Source: Paenibacillus azoreducens
GTDB lineage: Bacteria; Bacillota; Bacilli; Paenibacillales; Paenibacillaceae
Direction: 5' to 3'
Assembly: GCF_021654775.1 (NCBI RefSeq)
Contig: NZ_AP025343.1
Span: 2,199,501 to 2,263,500 of the forward strand
Length of the DNA: 64,000 bases
A model generated the notes under the pieces. It was not told the DNA's origin, did no database searches, and worked only from the letters and a program-made list of their open reading frames with translations. The translations under genes were made by a program, and so were the position numbers. Positions 63,486-64,000 of the stretch are shown here, piece after piece. Every line of letters begins with the position of its first letter. Positions within the stretch are counted from its first letter, which is position 1.

Positions 63486-63989
63486 TTGCCTGCAGGCGCA
63501 AAAAATAAGGGGGGACATTTCAGCCTGGACTCCCTGACGCACACGGAATATCAAGAGATTGCACAAAAGCATGAGCCGCCGCGCAGCATTTTCAAAAACT
63601 GCTTGTTGGCCTTTTTGTTCGGCGGCGGCATCTGCCTGCTCGGACAAGCTATTCAGCAAGGTTTCGTAGCCTGGTTCGATATGACGGTGAAGGAAGCCGC
63701 TAGTCCGACAGTTGCCGTGCTTATTATTATTTCCGTTATTTTGACCAGCTGTGGCGTATACGACAAAATCGCACAGATCGCGGGCGCTGGTACAGCAGTC
63801 CCGGTGACCGGGTTCGCCAACTCGATGTGCTCGGCAGCTTTGGAGCATAAAGCTGAAGGCTACGTGCTTGGGGTGGGTGCGAACATGTTTAAGCTGGCCG
63901 GATCCGTGATCGTTTTCGGCACCGTGGCAGCCTTTTTCGTCGGACTGGTGTACGCCGTCTTCGGGCTTGAGGGAGTGCATCATCCATGA
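63486..63989 (+). CDS. spoVAC: Stage V sporulation protein AC
   Basis: The 167-residue membrane protein has four or five hydrophobic segments (NCLLAFLFGGGICLLG, VAVLIIISVILTSCGVYD, AGTAVPVTGFANSM). SpoVAC is part of the channel that loads dipicolinic acid into spores and releases it during germination. The start is TTG at 63486, with GAGGAGG eight bases upstream. It overlaps the next gene by four bases. Confidence 0.92.
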   Translation: MPAGAKNKGGHFSLDSLTHTEYQEIAQKHEPPRSIFKNCLLAFLFGGGICLLGQAIQQGFVAWFDMTVKEAASPTVAVLIIISVILTSCGVYDKIAQIAGAGTAVPVTGFANSMCSAALEHKAEGYVLGVGANMFKLAGSVIVFGTVAAFFVGLVYAVFGLEGVHHP

Positions 63990-64000
63990 GATTAAATGGC
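63986..64000 (+). CDS. spoVAD: Start of spoVAD (partial, cut by the window end)
   Basis: ATGA overlap with spoVAC, then codons MRLNG, which resembles the usual SpoVAD start. Only five codons are visible, so the call rests on operon order. Confidence 0.55.

Noticed and set aside
63207..63983. 258-codon minus-strand frame opposite spoVAC
   Set aside because: Antisense to spoVAC and the small peptide; low-complexity His/Gln-rich product typical of shadows.

Overview
The window comes from a spore-forming, low-GC Gram-positive bacterium, most likely Paenibacillus or a close relative. This rests on an intact sigK, the start of a spoVA operon, a YhcN/YlaJ sporulation lipoprotein, AGGAGG-type ribosome binding sites throughout, and several CUT1 sugar ABC operons paired with YesM/YesN-type two-component systems. 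I saw no rRNA, tRNA, prophage or CRISPR array. Species-level placement is inference.

Layout. 0.1-5.1 kb: a DUF2207 membrane protein, meso-diaminopimelate dehydrogenase, an AAA ATPase and the tRNA hydroxylase TrhO. 5.1-7.85 kb: a repeat-rich island with a group II intron (maturase without endonuclease domain) lying between inverted copies of a long repeat. 7.85-9.9 kb: a chemoreceptor. 10-19.3 kb (minus): a sugar-uptake operon that starts with a YesN regulator, a YesM kinase and a membrane-anchored RbsB-like protein, then two solute-binding lipoproteins and two permeases. 19.6-29.4 kb (plus, divergent): a LacI regulator followed by a GH65 phosphorylase, a CUT1 transporter, a debranching-type glycosidase and beta-phosphoglucomutase, which together read as phosphorolytic alpha-glucan/disaccharide use. 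29.5-36.9 kb (minus): an LplB/LplC-type transporter with its own YesMN pair. 37-42.5 kb: a pentapeptide-repeat protein, tatC-tatA, and a twin-arginine-exported GMC dehydrogenase module. 43.3-48.1 kb: a LysR regulator and the methylcitrate cycle genes prpC-prpD-prpB, bounded by two direct repeat copies. 48.4-52.7 kb: a lactonase, an HTH-PfkB protein with a broken kinase motif, and an in-frame PsuK-PsuG fusion for pseudouridine breakdown. 52.9-56.2 kb: an OmpR-type two-component system with a lipoprotein. 56.4-64 kb: sigK, a phosphoesterase, an orphan oligopeptide-type permease, an SDR, a LytTR regulator, an M42 peptidase, a tiny membrane peptide, spoVAC and the first codons of spoVAD.

The most distinctive feature is a set of short interspersed repeats. 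Family A (hairpin bounded by CCCCGCAAAGT and ACTTTGTGGGG) lies at gene ends. Family B (hairpin bounded by GAAAAAC and GTTTTTC) clusters before the intron. Family C (ends GTTCAAAAAG and CTTTTTGAAC) lies inside three different operons. One B unit sits inside a C unit. Family D is the direct-repeat pair around the prp cassette. No single large new system is evident. The best leads are the repeat families, the flanked prp cassette, the PsuK-PsuG fusion with its degenerate neighbour, and the anchored sensor protein of the first sugar operon.
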